Positions 63,876-64,000 of a stretch of DNA of 64,000 bases are shown in pieces. Positions within the stretch are counted from its first letter, which is position 1, and each line of letters starts with the position of its first letter. Source of the DNA: Paenibacillus vini. GTDB lineage: Bacteria > Bacillota > Bacilli > Paenibacillales > Paenibacillaceae. The notes under the pieces are model-generated. The model did not search any database, had not been told where the DNA came from, and saw nothing but the letters and a program-made list of their open reading frames with translations. The translations under genes and the position numbers were made by a program. The DNA is taken from positions 178,826 through 242,825 of the forward strand of contig NZ_BOSL01000008.1 of assembly GCF_018403325.1 (NCBI RefSeq), written 5' to 3'.

Positions 63876-64000
63876 TAGAGTAAAGGGCAGATGATTTCTG
63901 CCCCTCCTCATCAAACCGTACATGAGGTTTTCCCTCATACGGCTTTCCGATGTTCGTCATTCATGCGCATGCGATTTATAAAAGCGTCCTTAGTCCATAT
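63876..64000 (-). mobile_element. 3' end of a group II intron (domains V and VI), partial
   Basis: On the minus strand, 63946-63913 is a 34-base domain V: AAAGCCGTATGAGG-GAAA-ACCTCATGTACGGTTT, with the AGC triad and GNRA tetraloop. It is followed by domain VI (63912 to about 63876), GGGGCAG/CTGCCC stem with a bulged A near the 3' end and a CTCTA end. The start of the intron and most of its reverse transcriptase lie beyond the window. A 21-codon open stretch at 63938-64000 ending at TGA 63935 (...NDEHRKAV) may be the end of that protein. Confidence 0.8.

Overview
The window reads as chromosomal DNA of a Gram-positive, endospore-forming member of the Bacillales, most likely a Paenibacillus-type organism. 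The reasons are strong AGGAGG-type ribosome binding sites, frequent TTG/GTG starts, a GerA-family spore germination operon behind a sigma-G-like promoter, a T-box leader, rho-independent terminators after most units, and many Bacillus-like proteins (PaiA, YsnE, YitT, YdcZ, CueP, PspA families). It is a mosaic of short metabolic, transport, stress and regulatory operons. There is no phage, CRISPR array, tRNA or rRNA. The only mobile element seen is the 3' end of a group II intron at the right edge.

Layout. 0-7 kb: a partial membrane protein, a lipoprotein, a MarR-PaiA-ChrA operon, a YitT membrane protein, a GH1 6-phospho-beta-glucosidase and a secreted stalk-domain protein. 7-13 kb: large proteins of unknown function with an unannotated 46-codon gene between them, then a DUF2625 protein. 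13-18 kb: a GH2 glycosidase behind a structured leader, a methyltransferase and a thioredoxin-reductase-like enzyme. 18-20 kb: an envelope cluster (membrane protein, PspA, secreted repeat protein). 20-27.4 kb: a heterodimeric ABC exporter, a purine-type permease, a nitroreductase operon sharing an operator with the exporter, and a MarR-flavodoxin pair. 27.4-29.3 kb: an ABC-F antibiotic-resistance-type gene with a transcription attenuator. 29.3-33.3 kb: a gerA-gerC-small D gene-gerB germination operon. 33.3-38 kb: CueP, a 794-residue protein with two isoprenyl-synthase-like halves, and asd behind a T-box. 38-50 kb: small enzymes, acetyltransferases and regulators, including a double-HTH TetR and a double-HTH MerR protein, a YdcZ-Crp-YdcZ cassette and a MocR-Ddl-aminotransferase operon. 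50-54.5 kb: a copper ATPase with a siroheme-reductase-like protein and a glutaredoxin, plus murB. 54.7-58 kb: a sugar ABC importer without its own ATPase. 58-64 kb: a UbiD decarboxylase, DinB and VOC proteins, an SDR-MarR-SDR operon, and the group II intron end.

How genes work together. Copper handling (copA, glutaredoxin, CueP), drug and xenobiotic defence (ABC exporter, nitroreductase, ABC-F, ChrA, MarR-flavodoxin), carbohydrate use under probable CcpA control (cre-like sites before the GH2 gene and the sugar ABC operon) and spore germination are the main themes. The items most worth a second look are the tandem isoprenyl-synthase fusion, the ABC-F attenuator, the structured leader before the GH2 gene, the shared 18-bp operator, and the two double-HTH regulators. 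Start sites were chosen by ribosome-binding-site spacing, so several genes are shorter than the longest possible frame. All family assignments come from reading the sequence; no database search was run.
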